Positions 25,555-58,206 of a DNA stretch of 64,000 nt are shown in pieces. The notes beneath the pieces are model-generated. The model searched no databases. It was not told the origin of the DNA and saw only the letters and a list, made by a program, of their open reading frames with translations. This DNA comes from Branchiostoma floridae. Its lineage: Eukaryota; Chordata; Leptocardii; Amphioxiformes; Branchiostomatidae. Each line of letters begins with the position of its first letter. Within the stretch, counting starts at the first letter, position 1. The DNA is taken from assembly GCF_000003815.2 (NCBI RefSeq), contig NC_049979.1, forward strand, positions 7,521,105 through 7,585,104, in the 5' to 3' direction. The translations under genes were made by a program, and so were the position numbers.

Positions 25555-25929
25555 ATGTTGTGTCGTGTATTAAGTGCGCGACGTGTGGCCAGTCTGCTTC
25601 TTATTCTCCTACTTCCCTACTTACTTCAGAATCTACGGATCTGGTTGTCTCCAAGGTCCTTGGTCTCTCCTGCTAACAAGCAGTCTGGCTTCTTCCACGT
25701 TGAAAAGGATGAAAATTGGCGACTGAAATTCCAGGGAACAGCTAACCCGGATGTTGTGGACGACGTGGCCGAATGGCTGGGAGTGGGCAAGCTTGGAGAG
25801 AAGGGATTGTGTGCACCGGGAAGTTTTAGACTTGCCACAATGGAAACTTGTATGCCATGGCTTGGGTGCCAAGAGATGTCTGACGAAGTGACCGTACAGA
25901 ACATGTTCGCACGTGGAAAGAGGAAGAAG
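25555..25929 (+). CDS. POMK: POMK coding exon 1
   Basis: 125 codons: cytosolic leader, membrane anchor, luminal stem and the Cys-rich motif that starts the kinase domain. It ends AGGAAGAAG before a GTAACT donor, phase 0. A frame reading through the donor stays open for 17 more codons and then stops. Confidence 0.9.
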
Positions 25930-27554
25930 GTAACTGTACCGTTACATCTCTGGTTCTTGATTTATGAGCTTGGCACATGAGGACTGGTAAACCCAGTTGG
26001 ATGTTTGAAAGTTTGACGTAGTATATGTAGAGGCGCGGCAAGAATATAGCCTATGTAGTACTGATACACCTATGTAGTAATGATACACCTACGACAGCAT
26101 ATACAAGTCCCAGGTAAATTGCAAGTAAAATCAACTATCGCCCAGCGTCGTGCGATATACAAACTTTTTTTCAATGTAGCACCTATCAGTTTACTTATCT
26201 ATACATGTATGTTGTACATCATGTACTTCATCTTCTGAGCCCTGGGAGATTTTGTCCTGTTCGTCTTATATCCCTTCGCTGGGGACAGGCTTCATTAGTT
26301 GTGTGGACCATTAGAAGTGAATTGCCTCAAGGCAAGCTGGCAACAGAGACAGGGCATCGAAGAATAGACCCTCAAATTACCAAACGGCGAACGCGTGGCG
26401 AACTCACTGCAACCTTAATTGGATTATGTAACGCTTGATAAGATTTGCTTGGTATGTACGAAATTCGCGTAGCCACCCTCTGAGAAATTGGGGGTGTCAC
26501 ACGTAACTCTCGTTACACACATTACCTATATAACATAACATCTAAAATGCGTCATAACGGATCTAAAAACAGGAAACTTTTAGCCTAAGCTGGGTTTACG
26601 CATCATACGGTGTTTGTGATTGTTTCCCCAAATATATATTTTACTGTAAATCTTTATAATATTAGAGGTACCCAACTTTGAAAACTATCCTTAGTCGATG
26701 CATGTAATGCCATCTTCCATATCTCTCATCTCTTGAAGATTTCCGTATACAATGGTATATATGTATCAACACTTCATGCAAAGAAACAGCAGCCTGTAAG
26801 TCTGACATGTAACAGATTTTCCATGTACATTTTGTAGGTTTACAACGCTACCTGGAGAGGCCACACCGTGGCGTACAGCAACCTGAGTAACACTCAGTAC
26901 ACTCCGCACTTCCTCCGTGATGTAGAGATGCTGCGGAACATGCAGCCGACTTCTCACGTAGTGCAGCTGGTGGGATCGTGCAACGCAACTCTCCTCACAC
27001 AGTATCACAGACTCGGATCTGCATCTAAGATTGATAAAATCATCCTAGATAGGAAGTCAAACGATGTTCGGACAATATTTAACGTGGCTATAAGTTACAT
27101 AGAGGCAATACATTTCCTCCACAATAGTCCAATCGGCACAAGAGTCATGACTGACTCGGTACAACTCCGACATGCTCTATCCCAATTTCTCGTCACAGAT
27201 GATCTTAGACTTGTCTTAAACGATTTGGATGATATTCCAGAAGTAAATCCGGAAGAAAATCTTTTTATCAAGTGTAGGAGTACACGCAATAATTCCAGTT
27301 TTATTGCACCTGAACATCGACGTTTTCCATTAGATCGACCAAGAATGTCTGCCTGTGATGAAAAATCTGACATTTGGAAAATACCACCTGTTGTCGACTT
27401 CTTACTAGGAAATGTAAATGGAAGTGATGTTGTCAGATCACACTTGTTCGAAGTGCACCAACGGTGTCAAAACTTGGACCCAAAGCAACGACCAAGTGCC
27501 AAGGTAGTATTGAAGGAGTACAAAAGGATTAGAAATATGCTTTTCCCCGAATAA
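25555..27554 (+). CDS. POMK: Protein O-mannose kinase (complete, two coding exons)
   Basis: The coding sequence joins 25555-25929 and 26838-27551, with a TAA stop, giving 363 residues (human POMK is about 350). POMK is an ER-resident type II membrane kinase that phosphorylates the 6-position of O-mannose on alpha-dystroglycan's core M3 glycan, allowing matriglycan extension. Visible features are a signal-anchor at residues 11-30 and the family's Cys-rich N-lobe entry CAPGSFRL..METCMPWLGC (86-105). Next come VVQLVGSC (166-173), LTQYHRLGS, FLHNSPIGTRVMTDS (218-232) with the catalytic Asp at 231, VLNDLDDIP (251-259) in the metal-binding DFG position, and CDEKSDIWKIP (298-308). The tail DPKQRPSA matches the C-lobe end. 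The intron is 908 bp, phase 0, with GTAACT...TTGTAG borders. I chose ATG 25555 because it gives the short cytosolic leader and has G at -3. The glycine-rich loop region is poorly conserved at the exon junction. Confidence 0.93.
26838..27554 (+). CDS. POMK: POMK coding exon 2
   Basis: 238 codons plus TAA, starting VYNATWRGHTVAYSNL right after a TTTTGTAG acceptor. It carries most of the kinase domain in a single exon, as the kinase does in vertebrate POMK genes. Confidence 0.92.
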   Translation, partial: VYNATWRGHTVAYSNLSNTQYTPHFLRDVEMLRNMQPTSHVVQLVGSCNATLLTQYHRLGSASKIDKIILDRKSNDVRTIFNVAISYIEAIHFLHNSPIGTRVMTDSVQLRHALSQFLVTDDLRLVLNDLDDIPEVNPEENLFIKCRSTRNNSSFIAPEHRRFPLDRPRMSACDEKSDIWKIPPVVDFLLGNVNGSDVVRSHLFEVHQRCQNLDPKQRPSAKVVLKEYKRIRNMLFPE

Positions 27555-27566
27555 AGGCCCAATAAA
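27550..27566 (+). terminator. POMK polyadenylation signals
   Basis: Two AATAAA hexamers sit at 27550-27555, overlapping the TAA stop, and at 27561-27566. If the second is used, the 3' UTR is only about 30 bases. Use of either is inferred. Confidence 0.45.
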
Positions 27567-29520
27567 AAGCGTAATCATTGGGGTAGTGAATATTTTCTGA
27601 AAGAAGTACGTAGACCGTTTTATTTGAGGCTGAAAGATCGAGTAGTAAAGGGGGCCATTTACATCAGGGGCAACAACCTTCTCTCAACAGGGACGGGGGC
27701 GATATCAACTTTCAACAACCTTTGACCAATTGATAACATCATGCATACGATAGGTCACGTGTCCAGAGCAATTGGGTGGAGAAGGGTGAACACTGAACAG
27801 TTGAAGAAATTCCGATTAGTTAATTTTTAGTTCAAGAATTTAGTTTTCTCCGTAATGTACAAACTCAGATTAACATTCATGCCAAAGAAAGGTCGGCATT
27901 TTAGTTGCTGAAGCATTTTTGCACAGTGTAAGGCATTATTCGGTGACCATGGTTGCACATAAAGAAGTAGCATGTTGAAATCAAAAAAGGCATGAAGTTA
28001 GCCCTTAGCAACATCTAAAAACTCTAATGAATAGAGCTCAGAATAAAGCATGCAGCTGAATAGTGTAATCACATCCGTGAGTTATTTTTTTGTCTATTTT
28101 CTTATGTGTCTGCTTCAAAACTTATCATTCAAAATCCTTTTTACAGATTGTTATGATATTTGGTATGTTCTCAGATATCAACATCGTGGCAAAAATGACG
28201 ATTTCGTCTCCTTAGCTGCTTTGCTTTGGACTTTACTTTTGAACCTGTTTTTATATTTTGTCCTCAACATGCTTTGGCGTATAATCCTTTTTGGTGGTGG
28301 ATAACTTATGATCTTTCAAAGAGGATAACTCAAAATTGACAAGAATGATTTTTATGATTTGCGGCAAGTAAGCAGTTTAGACATACACAATGAAATGCAA
28401 CTCATGCAAAGCAGTAATAACATTACATAACTAATGGGATCTATACTTTGTCATTCATCCATCGGCCTTGATTTGCGGAGAAATAAATGCAAGGAAGTTT
28501 TTGTTAGGACAGTTTCGGCCGGAAAAGGATGGATTTTCATGGTTTTGGACATAGATCCGGAATGCCATTCCAACATTGCCCCCTCACTGGCCGACTGTCC
28601 CAGGTTTCTAGGTCAAAGACCTCTAGCTCCAAAGGTACATGCATAGCCCACTTTCTACCAGCAGCTATAATTCCAGAAGCCAGCCCTGCCAACATTGTCT
28701 GCCTGACTGGAATTACAAACATTCCTATGGACTACCATTCATGTGGACAGATGCCTGTACAATTCCTAGAATTTTTGCAGACTGAACACCATTTGGCTCG
28801 CTCCTGTGGCGTCGCCTAAAACACTACATTCTCTTCCGTGACCTACATATGACGTCGGGGGGTACGCTCACACTACAGCCTGGCATGGTTTCATCATCAA
28901 AAATGGGCGCATAACGATCTCACAGCCAGTTATCCATAACTGTAAACTGTGGACCGATCGACACAGCCATTAGTTCACATCTGTTAATGTGTACAAAAAC
29001 AAGGATGGTATGTCATACCAGGTTCGTGCAGATGTGACGCTATGTGTACCCCCCCCCCCCCCCCACACACACACAACAAGTGTCTAGGGATCTTATTAGC
29101 ACTTTAAGACGTGTTCTGTTTTCCTTCCTGAATGACCTTGCGTGTGAGACGAGCGCACACCCAGCCGGTAGAAGGACCATTGGTCGCCAGCATGACGCCG
29201 TCCTTGGTGCTGAAGAGCGCGATGTTATGACTTGTAAGTTCAAAGGTTATCTTTGAACAATCACTGCCCTCTTTCCTCATCGCACTTGAGTAACATCAAT
29301 CTCCACGCTTGCTATCTTATCAGCCTGCTCCTATCTCACACGTTCTCCTGATTACCTGACATCCTTGCCCCCTGCTGCTGCTAGTTTTGAGATTGTGAAA
29401 CGCCTGTTATCAAATACTTGTAAAGAGAGGATATCCTTAGATACGTTTTAGGACTATAAAATCAACCATGCCGAATTTCCTGGGATATATTTGCCAGGAA
29501 ATATTGGGTGGTGCCATCAT
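27567..29520. other. Mostly non-coding; contains Penelope-like fragment
   Basis: No host exon was recognised apart from a possible 84-codon hydrophobic frame with ATG at 28050 (stop at 28302), which shows no family signature. A 16-base C run followed by (AC)6 lies at 29049-29076. The retroelement fragment near 27650 is listed separately. Confidence 0.5.
27645..27770 (+). pseudogene. Second Penelope-like GIY-YIG fragment, decayed
   Basis: AAGGGGGCCATTTACATCAG, then ACAACCTTCTCTCAACAG, then GGGGGCGATA and CAACCTTTGACC, align in order with the better-preserved copy at 11330-11430. In that copy the same positions encode KGAVYVRA, QPSLNRE, GGRY and NTFDP. Indels have broken the frame here. Confidence 0.5.
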
Positions 29521-29757
29521 ATGCCATTTATTGCCATCTTCTTTTCTATTCTTTGTATTCTCCCGTTTGTAACGTTATATTTGTATTGGTTCGAATACTT
29601 CAGCAAAATTGATCACGATGTTGTGAGACTTATGGATAGCCACGTGTCTGCATGGACCGAGCCCACTGAGGTAGACGTCCTCTTTCGAGATTTCGACCTA
29701 CAAACCGGGGATTTCCCAGAGTGCAACTGCCGGGTCCCGGATGTTCGTTTGACATGA
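29521..29757 (+). CDS. Hypothetical small membrane-anchored ORF
   Basis: 78 codons from ATG 29521 to a TGA stop. An N-terminal hydrophobic stretch (residues 2-23, MPFIAIFFSILCILPF onward) ends in aromatic residues, as in a signal-anchor. It is followed by a hydrophilic, acidic segment with a CNC motif near the end. I do not recognise a family. The layout would suit the first exon of a type II membrane enzyme, or chance. The ATG context is weak (C at -3) and no partner exon was found downstream. Confidence 0.22.
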   Translation: MPFIAIFFSILCILPFVTLYLYWFEYFSKIDHDVVRLMDSHVSAWTEPTEVDVLFRDFDLQTGDFPECNCRVPDVRLT

Positions 29758-32700
29758 CAGGCTACCATGCGTCTTTTATGGGTCCCATCCAGCATAAAGA
29801 TCTGTTAGTGTTTTATCAACCATGCTCCGTATAAGTACATAGATATTGCACACCATATGTCTGAGATATGCGTAATTACTGAATAAATCTCTATCCAATT
29901 TGTAAGCGTATAGCTCAGGTAAGAAAACCGTAAAGCATGGGATGGCGCTCTTTTGTATGCGAGATAAATAGCATGCTGATCGCTGCAGGCAAATAGTGAG
30001 GAGGAGCGAATATGTAAAGCAGTTATATCGACATTAACGAAATCATTCGGATCCATTGTGAGCGTTCGGAATCAGCTTATGTGTTAGCCCAATCCTTCTT
30101 TCATTTGAACATCACTCACATAATGACTATCGAACTCTTGGTACAAATCTTCCCATTCATTGACACCTCCACATCTGTGTTTTTTACGATACAGGCATTA
30201 TTGTCATTGACAGTATATTTTTGTCCATGTTGCTTTAATATACATGTTACCATTGTCTAGTCGTAGAGGTGCAAAATGTTGATAGCGGAACCGATCCCGC
30301 ACACCAGATGCTTGATGTGTGCGCCGCACACTGTTATAATCATCGGTTGCGATGTTTGCGCGCCAAGCCTTGTTAGTTCTGCTGCCTGCACCTGGAACCG
30401 ACGTGTCTGCAGGAAAACAAACACACCACTCACGCTCTCACCATGGTAATCTCAGCTGATTAGAAGCCAGACGTAGACAACTACGAATCTAGGTCGAGTA
30501 AAGCCTCCCTGCTGTTCTGAACGCGCACGGTGATGAATGTGTGATAAATGAGAGTCTCCATATACATGTACCACACTGTGATTTACGTCATGGAAACATG
30601 GAGATCTGACATAAACAATACAATAAAACACAGTCCTGGGTTTAATGAGTAACGTACACTCTCCATAAAGTTCTAAAACAAAACTCTTCCTCGATACACT
30701 CCATGACATTTATAGCTATTATCATAGAAGCAGAACGAACAAACATAGGCGGGCTGAAAGAACATAAGCATAAGCGCAAGCACAAGGGAAACTCGACAGC
30801 TTTAATTTGTCGCGATTATCCGTGTGTGTTTACCTTTAATTTTCTGTATGTATTTTCCCGATGCCGCGTGTGTGCAGGGGGAACTGAAGACATAACGGTT
30901 TGTCCCGTGAAACAGTAATGACGAGATAATAACAGAGAATGGTGCTCAGTGATTCTACGCCTAACTACGGAGCGTGGCTCTCAATTTCGGGCGAGGATAA
31001 ATGTTTTATTTCCATACGTGTTCAAAGTCCCATGAATATTACCTAGGAAGACCCGTGGGGCCCCACTATGGGAGAAAATAACGTCAATGTTGGTTGTGTT
31101 CACAACAGAATACCTTGTCACTCTTACCTGGTTATTGATTATTGAGATGTTTTGATAATCTAGGACGTGTTAACAGCAGTGATGAAAACGTACAGGCACA
31201 AAACAGCAAGATGAATAGCTGCTCCAAGTTACACATTTCAGGTCCTCTTAATGGATATAAATTTATAATATGTATAGGAATACTGTCTCCATAGCACAAG
31301 AACAGTATCATTACACATATAGTACAAGCTGGGCATCCTTTGAAAATAAGGGTTTTAGGGCGTGCATAGGTGGGCTCCATTAAGCACTCTTTCCCACATG
31401 CCGCACCAACGTGAGAGGCAACATGCCGCATGGCTCCACAACCATGGTAATGATGACCTTTGGGATGGATCTGTATACATGCAGGGCCGGACACGAGCAC
31501 GAGTTAAGATTTTGGATGCTGTTTGTCGGCATGCCGGCACTTAAGGCTGAGTTGTTTTACCGACACCACTAGCATTAGAGAGCAGAGACACCAAGGAACT
31601 AGTTGAAAATGATCCCAATAGATAGAAATAGGGGAAACGAAAGGCATTGAGAGGCTGTTCACCTCCTGACAAGATAGGCGCAGGTGTGCCTGTGGTTTGC
31701 ACCAAGATTGGAAAGACAGGCAGAACCAACAAGTCTGATGACAAGATTGTTAAGGTTCACTCAGAATCGCTTTACCGCCTTTAAAGTTAATCTACTTTTC
31801 TTTTACATTTATATAAGAATGACTTTCGTTTTCTCCCTGGTGAGGTCTTCTACTTTGCCTGTTATTGAAATCAATGCATCAAAGGTGCTTCATATTCCAT
31901 CATGGATTTCGTATCATATTGTCTTTCGCAAACGGTTATGCTGCACTTTGATCGAAATGGCTCTGGGACTCTCCGAGCCTGCTGAAATAGCCTGCCGCCG
32001 CCTGGATGTCTGAGACGGCTTGATTTCTCTCAATCCTCCCACCACTGTCATCATTCTCACTGATCTGCTGATCTCTCTATTGAAATAGGTTGACAAAATT
32101 GAGCCAATAATGCACGACTGTCGCGTTGGCATGTACACAGAGAACGTTCCCCTTTCATCCAATCGCAATGAGGGAAGATGCCACAGATAAAGACTACGAA
32201 TATTAATGAATGTGGAATTAAGTAACATGCTTGAAGTACTCTAAGTGGCTGAGAACATATTAATGATGCAAGCACTGTGTATGACAGAAAGCTAGAAGAG
32301 TTCACGGTGCAGGCCTGTTGGCGAAGAACATATTTTCATCCAAAATCATACGGTGATGAAACGGCATGTGATGAAATGTTAACGTTATGTCTTCGTCAAC
32401 TGACATGTGCATGTTGTGTGTGGGGGTGAAAAACAATTCATTATGTTTTCTCAATAGTCCAATATGTTCAACAGCAACAGCAATCCACGAAGAAAAAGTA
32501 CACTACATGGAAAAAATTCAAACGTCAGTTTATGACCACAGCTGCAAACAAATCGATCCACGGAACGTTATTTTGCGAATACTTTCGAATTCAAGGATTT
32601 AGAAAATAAATGTGCACATTTTTCTGATAGTCAATCAACAACAGCCGTCTTTACCTTAATGTGGGCCGGAGATCCTTTTTATTGAGGAGTGGAGGAAAGT

Positions 32701-35700
32701 TCATGCAGGCACGTCTTGCTACCACAGTATGTTAAGAAACACTTCCACGTATACAATTTAGTGAAGACCCCATGCTTGAACAGTTTGGAGGTTTGAGGTG
32801 ATTGAACACGTGTTTTAACACTATGGCACATATCTAGATATAAGATGTAACACGTAATCATTCATGCAGACCGCATCTCTCATCTACAGTTAGACAAGAC
32901 GTAAGATTTGGCAAGATGCCGATAGGAAGTAGCAGGATCCTGGTGGAGCAGCCGTTCCTTTCATGTTAGATGATTCACTAAATCTCCAAGTCAGTGTGAG
33001 GAATGTTCTTATTGGAGAGCCTTCATTCCACTCTATGTCAAGAGTTCTTTTACATACCCTGGTGTGCAAAGGCTCCCTCGAAGTCAAAGAGTCAATATAT
33101 GCACTGCACACACATTTGGCCAGGCGGAAAATAAAGTATGTAATACTTTGTTGCGTACGAAGGAAAATCTTACATAGATGTAATAGCTTAGTTGGGTAGG
33201 CCTTGCTGTATTTCTCTTTTTGCAGCCGAATAAATCAAATCAAACTTTTACCGCATCACAGTTCCTCCTTGTGTCATTCTCGTGTCAGTACACGTAACAC
33301 AACAGCAAACTCTTTCTGATGTCCCAGACGTCAGGCACATTATGTTGCGTTAACGGCGTTCGCCCCACCACCGACATCAAACCCCTCTAGATCTGCTCCA
33401 TCATTGACATCAACAGTGCTGCGAGGCGGGATCTGCTTTCAAAATGTGCGGGTCTGAATGGAAAAGGAGTTCCGTGCGTTCCTTGTATGTTTGAGGAGCA
33501 CATCCTCATCTTAACTGCAAGGACAGTGCTAGTTTCAAAGCGTAAGAGGAAATGTATGGTATTTAATGGGTTTTACAATACCCATACGCATTGACTTGCA
33601 ATTTTCAACATTGCCAGGTTCTCGAATGCAATGGGAAGCTCCGCCGATTCGCCCACCTAGAAGCGCAAACACGCTGTACCTTGAAGATAAAGTTGATGTC
33701 ACGGAGAACAAGACTAATCACATATTGTTTGTAACGATTGGGAAATTAGGCTAGGCATCCACCCGATTATGAATGCAAACACTTTTCTTTATTGGGTTGG
33801 ACTGTTCAAAGTGTCGACCAAGTAAATACTGCGAATAAATCAAACTGCAAAAAAAATATATATATATAATCGAATGTTGTTGCTGTTAACCTTGTTTCTA
33901 TTATCTGATTAAATAATGGCGTACTGTACAGCATCATTATCTAGAGTAAACCTATACAAATGGTTCTCCTCTAGAATTTCTCCTCTATCAAATCTCTTTG
34001 TCCATAATACGTAGGTATTACTCTGACTGGCACCTGAACCTGAGTGGTTCCTATCCGCTCACAAGTTTAGGTAGTCACAGACATGTGCATGAGACGGCGC
34101 CATTACGGTGTCCTTGTTATGTTCTACCGGGCCTGAGATAACTCCAGTCATCAGCAACGCAAATTAACGTCCGCTGTGGGATCAAACGTAGCCAGTGGTG
34201 CGCCCCCTGATCAAAGTAATTGACACAAAGCCCTATGAGGAAGAACGTTGATGTTTTTGAGCAGCTTGCTTCCACTGGAATAAGCACTGTCTCCGGTAAC
34301 GTGCGTGTATCTTCTTTTTGTCTTGATGAGCCCAAACAAATGTCCGGTATTCAAACAGGATTTACCGCTGCCGAGTTGTTGATCGGAAGTCATCAGATCG
34401 TGTGCAAACACGACGGCGGCTAAATCAAAGGATGGCTAAAATATCATGATTAGACCTGCACGACTCACATCATACCTGACAGAGTACCCGTGAGCACGAA
34501 ATCACATCATAGACTTACTGGTTCATAAGCTTTATGGCTCACTGTAAAATACATGTATTAGAGATTTCAAATGACAACGGAGTTCATGGTACTGAAGCAA
34601 CAAGTCTCCGCAATCCTGGGACAATTTTCCGTCCAACTCAAGATGTAGTCGTCCAAGGCTGATGGGTAGGGTATTAAGCCAAAGTTACTGTGTGCGTGCG
34701 CACACTAGTATTGGATGCGATACGATTCTCATCTGCCTTTCAAAACACTTTGACACTCCCTACCCCCAGTAAAATGGCTAGAGGAGGCTTCAATCTATCT
34801 GATAAAACTACTTACTACGGCCAATTTGTTTCTGCGACATACGTCTGGCTAGGTCCAGATCTGTGATCCGTTAACATCAGTCTGAAAATTATGTAAGGTG
34901 ATTAAGCCAAGGGCACAAACCGCCGTACGTGCAATTTTTCCGTTCCTTTTTTTTTTGGCGGGGGGGGGGGGGGAGCCACTTCCGCCGCGTATTTCTGAAA
35001 ACGTTCAGGCTGTACAGGGCAGGCGCCTCGCCCGTACTGGCACGTGCGGGGGGCGGATCTGCAGCCCGATGGCACACGTAGTTTTGCCTGCACGTAAAGT
35101 TCTACGGCTTGTCTGCGTGCTCCAAAATCCATCGGATTCCCTACGAGTTCGTACGGAGGCGGTACTTACCACTTACGGATCCCAAAAGATTGCCCACGTT
35201 TTGGCACGTAGATAGCACGTATTTGTACGTACAGCGGGTTGTGGCCTTAGCTTCAGGAGTGCTGCCACTACTGCCTGCGTTTCTCCGACAGGGTTTTCTT
35301 GCAGATTTGACTTCAGCCGGTCCCTACAACGTCGGACTAACAGCGCTGGCTATAGGGTAAGAATTGCCAGGGGAGTTTGGCCACCATCTGGGTTTGACCA
35401 GTCGCGCAGTGAGTTTAACTGTTAGGAGGGGAAAATGTAGCTCTGGCGGACTGACTCTCTTGGCCAACTTATTATTACCCCTTTTGCCAAATTCTATTAC
35501 TAAGTTCAAGGAGGTTATAGACAGATGGGTGGCTGGCCTAACCTCTGCGACGACGTAGACTGAGCGCCATCCGTCGAAGTACACTAGTATTAGTAGTAAC
35601 CGCTGGCTAACAGCCCGAGCCAGCGGTCACCACTAGTACTACTAGAATGGTAGCGACCACGCCCACTCCATTCATTAGGCCTTTAATAGGGCTTCCTTGG

Positions 35701-35884
35701 GAGTAAATATTGAGATAATTCCTTACAAAGCAAACATAAGCCCATCGTTATCACAATATATCAATTTCTAGCTCTTGAGTACCCATGATCAGGCCATAGA
35801 TATTTATAGAATCACTCGGAAATGGAGAACAACTTTTCTTTTCACTGCAGAACTTTCGCTTTCGTTGTTATCTCGCATGTGACA
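29758..35884. other. POMK-YIPF4 intergenic region; no gene recognised
   Basis: Short unrelated frames only. Notable contents are an AT dinucleotide run at about 33848-33870, and a pentanucleotide-like AATCAAATCAAA tail at 33231-33246 that could be the 3' end of a LINE. There is also a T10/G14 homopolymer pair (34947-34973) beside a TACG-rich stretch to about 35260, and the palindrome near 35600. Confidence 0.5.
35583..35645. repeat. Inverted repeat upstream of YIPF4
   Basis: ACCGCTGGCT and AGCCAGCGGT form a perfect inner stem separated by a 9-base loop. It is extended by imperfect ACTAGTA/TACTAGT-rich outer arms. Probably a small palindromic element about 270 bp upstream of the YIPF4 start. 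Confidence 0.7.
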
Positions 35885-35894
35885 TCTCGCGAGA
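35885..35894. promoter_or_regulatory. TCTCGCGAGA core-promoter palindrome
   Basis: The palindrome TCTCGCGAGA lies 16 bases before the YIPF4 ATG. In mammals this motif is a known element of TATA-less, CpG-type housekeeping promoters near the transcription start, and no TATA box is visible here. If it acts the same way, the 5' UTR of YIPF4 is very short. Function in this genome is inferred. Confidence 0.55.
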
Positions 35895-35910
35895 ACATAC
35901 GAGATCCATC

Positions 35911-56473
<20,563 letters not shown>

Positions 56474-56582
56474 ATTTGTAACTGTGATAATAATATTGCA
56501 CAATTGCCTGTAATCCTCATCTATTTTTAAAGATATATAGTCTTCATGTTGCTGTGACTGTACTGTTGTCTTGCTGTGTATA

Positions 56583-56757
56583 ACGCTAGTTCACCAAGGT
56601 AATTAGGAAAACAGTATCAAGTCAATTGACGTTTCATATTGCAAGATAGTCAATATATGGTTTGAAACCACCGTCTGTTAACTTATTATCCCCAGATACC
56701 TTATTTTTCTATAATCAACGGATATAGGTTAATCCCCGGATAAAGGTGAACTAGTGT
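56583..56757. mobile_element. TA-flanked MITE, copy A
   Basis: ACGCTAGTTCACC at the left is mirrored by GGTGAACTAGTGT at the right, and TA flanks both ends, as expected of Tc1/mariner-type insertions. The inner sequence GTTTGAAACCACCGTCTGTT and the right-end GGATAAAGGTGAACTAG match copy B. Confidence 0.7.
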
Positions 56758-57990
56758 TACCTGTCACAACTCTAAATCATTCAAAACTCTCTTTTTTGTT
56801 AACAAATATGGATAATTCACAATATGACAATTATATGATACAGGACTATGTAGAGAAGTCCTAGAAAGTTGATGAGGTGAGAGCTACATTATGTCCAGCT
56901 TATTTGTCATAGATGGTAAAAGATGTGGTAATGGGAAAGGTGTGAAAATGGTGTCAAGTCAAGTGTTTTTCTAGGTTTGGACAAGTTTACGCAAGGACAT
57001 ATATGCACATGACTTACACACAATTTTGACATAATAGACTGTTTTTTCATACCATGTTCACAGGCAGTCCTAGCCTGGTCTTCCTCCAAGTTGTAATTAT
57101 GGCAGTATTATTTCCAGATGTTAATGTTCTTGTATATATTCATAGGGGAGTAAATATAATGTCACAATTCTTCTGTAAAATATCCAAGGCATACACATAA
57201 CAGAGTTGGGAACTATATTTGTGCAAATTTATTCCTAGCGCTATATCTGTATGAAAACTTTATTTTGTTGCATGCATTCTGAGTGAAAACTTAAGAGGTA
57301 CAATGTATTTTATTTCAGGGCTTTGATAATCCAAGTAAAAGCTGCACTGACATTTTATTTTGCTTCACAACAAATGAAGTATGCAACAAATGAAATGCAC
57401 ATGAAATCAAACTTTGAAAAAGGTAATAGTCTTTTGTTGTCTGTTTTTATGTTTGGTGGCAGTTGTATAGGTGTGAAGAATGGAAGAGTTGTGCTTAAAA
57501 TACATGCCACATTTGTGCCTATGTCAGTGTATTTTGGATGACGACAATCATAGTAAGAATGCAGAAGGTCATAGCTGGACAGGTGTAAGACAAAGCTTTG
57601 CTATATCGTGTTTCTGTAGCATATTTCAAATCAGCAGGATGATCATGAGATTTCTTTACTGTGCAGTCCCACAATTACCATGGCAACAGCTTACCTTAGG
57701 TTGTAAAAATATTACATTATGTATTTGAGTTGTGTTAAAAAACACTAAATGTGTACTCTTATATCTGTGTCTTTGCAATATTATTCTGGAAAAAACATGC
57801 CTCCATTTTCTATGTATAGCAGAAGGTAAATGTAAATACAACTCACTTTTCTATTACATGTTGTGATGAATTGTTCAAAGTTACTGTGTGAATACGTTGT
57901 TATTATATTAGTTCACAGTCATAGAGAATGTGCCACATTCCTCTCCATGTGAACTACTGCCTTCACTGAACCCCATGGAATGTACATGTA

Positions 57991-58206
57991 ACGCTAGTTC
58001 ATCTTTATCTGCAAGGGTAACCTATATTCGTTCTGTTTACCCTCACGGTATTAAGGGACATCACGTCGATGGATGGTGGTTTTAAGTTGTAATATGTTCA
58101 AACTATTGTAATTTGAAACTATCGTCCGTTGACTTGATACCCCTAAATACCCAGGGTTTTACAGCAACAGATAAAGGTTACCCTGCGGATAAAGGTGAAC
58201 TAGCAT
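57991..58206. mobile_element. TA-flanked MITE, copy B
   Basis: ACGCTAGTTCATCTTTATC at the left is mirrored by GATAAAGGTGAACTAGCAT at the right, with TA at both flanks. It shares an internal ATTTGAAACTATCGTCCGTTG segment with copy A and is the longer, better-preserved copy. Tc1/mariner affinity is inferred from the TA flanks only. Confidence 0.75.

Noticed and set aside
28050-28304. A hydrophobic 84-codon membrane protein
   Set aside because: It starts with ATG, but the sequence is AT-rich and the hydrophobicity follows from T-rich codons. No family signature or partner exons.
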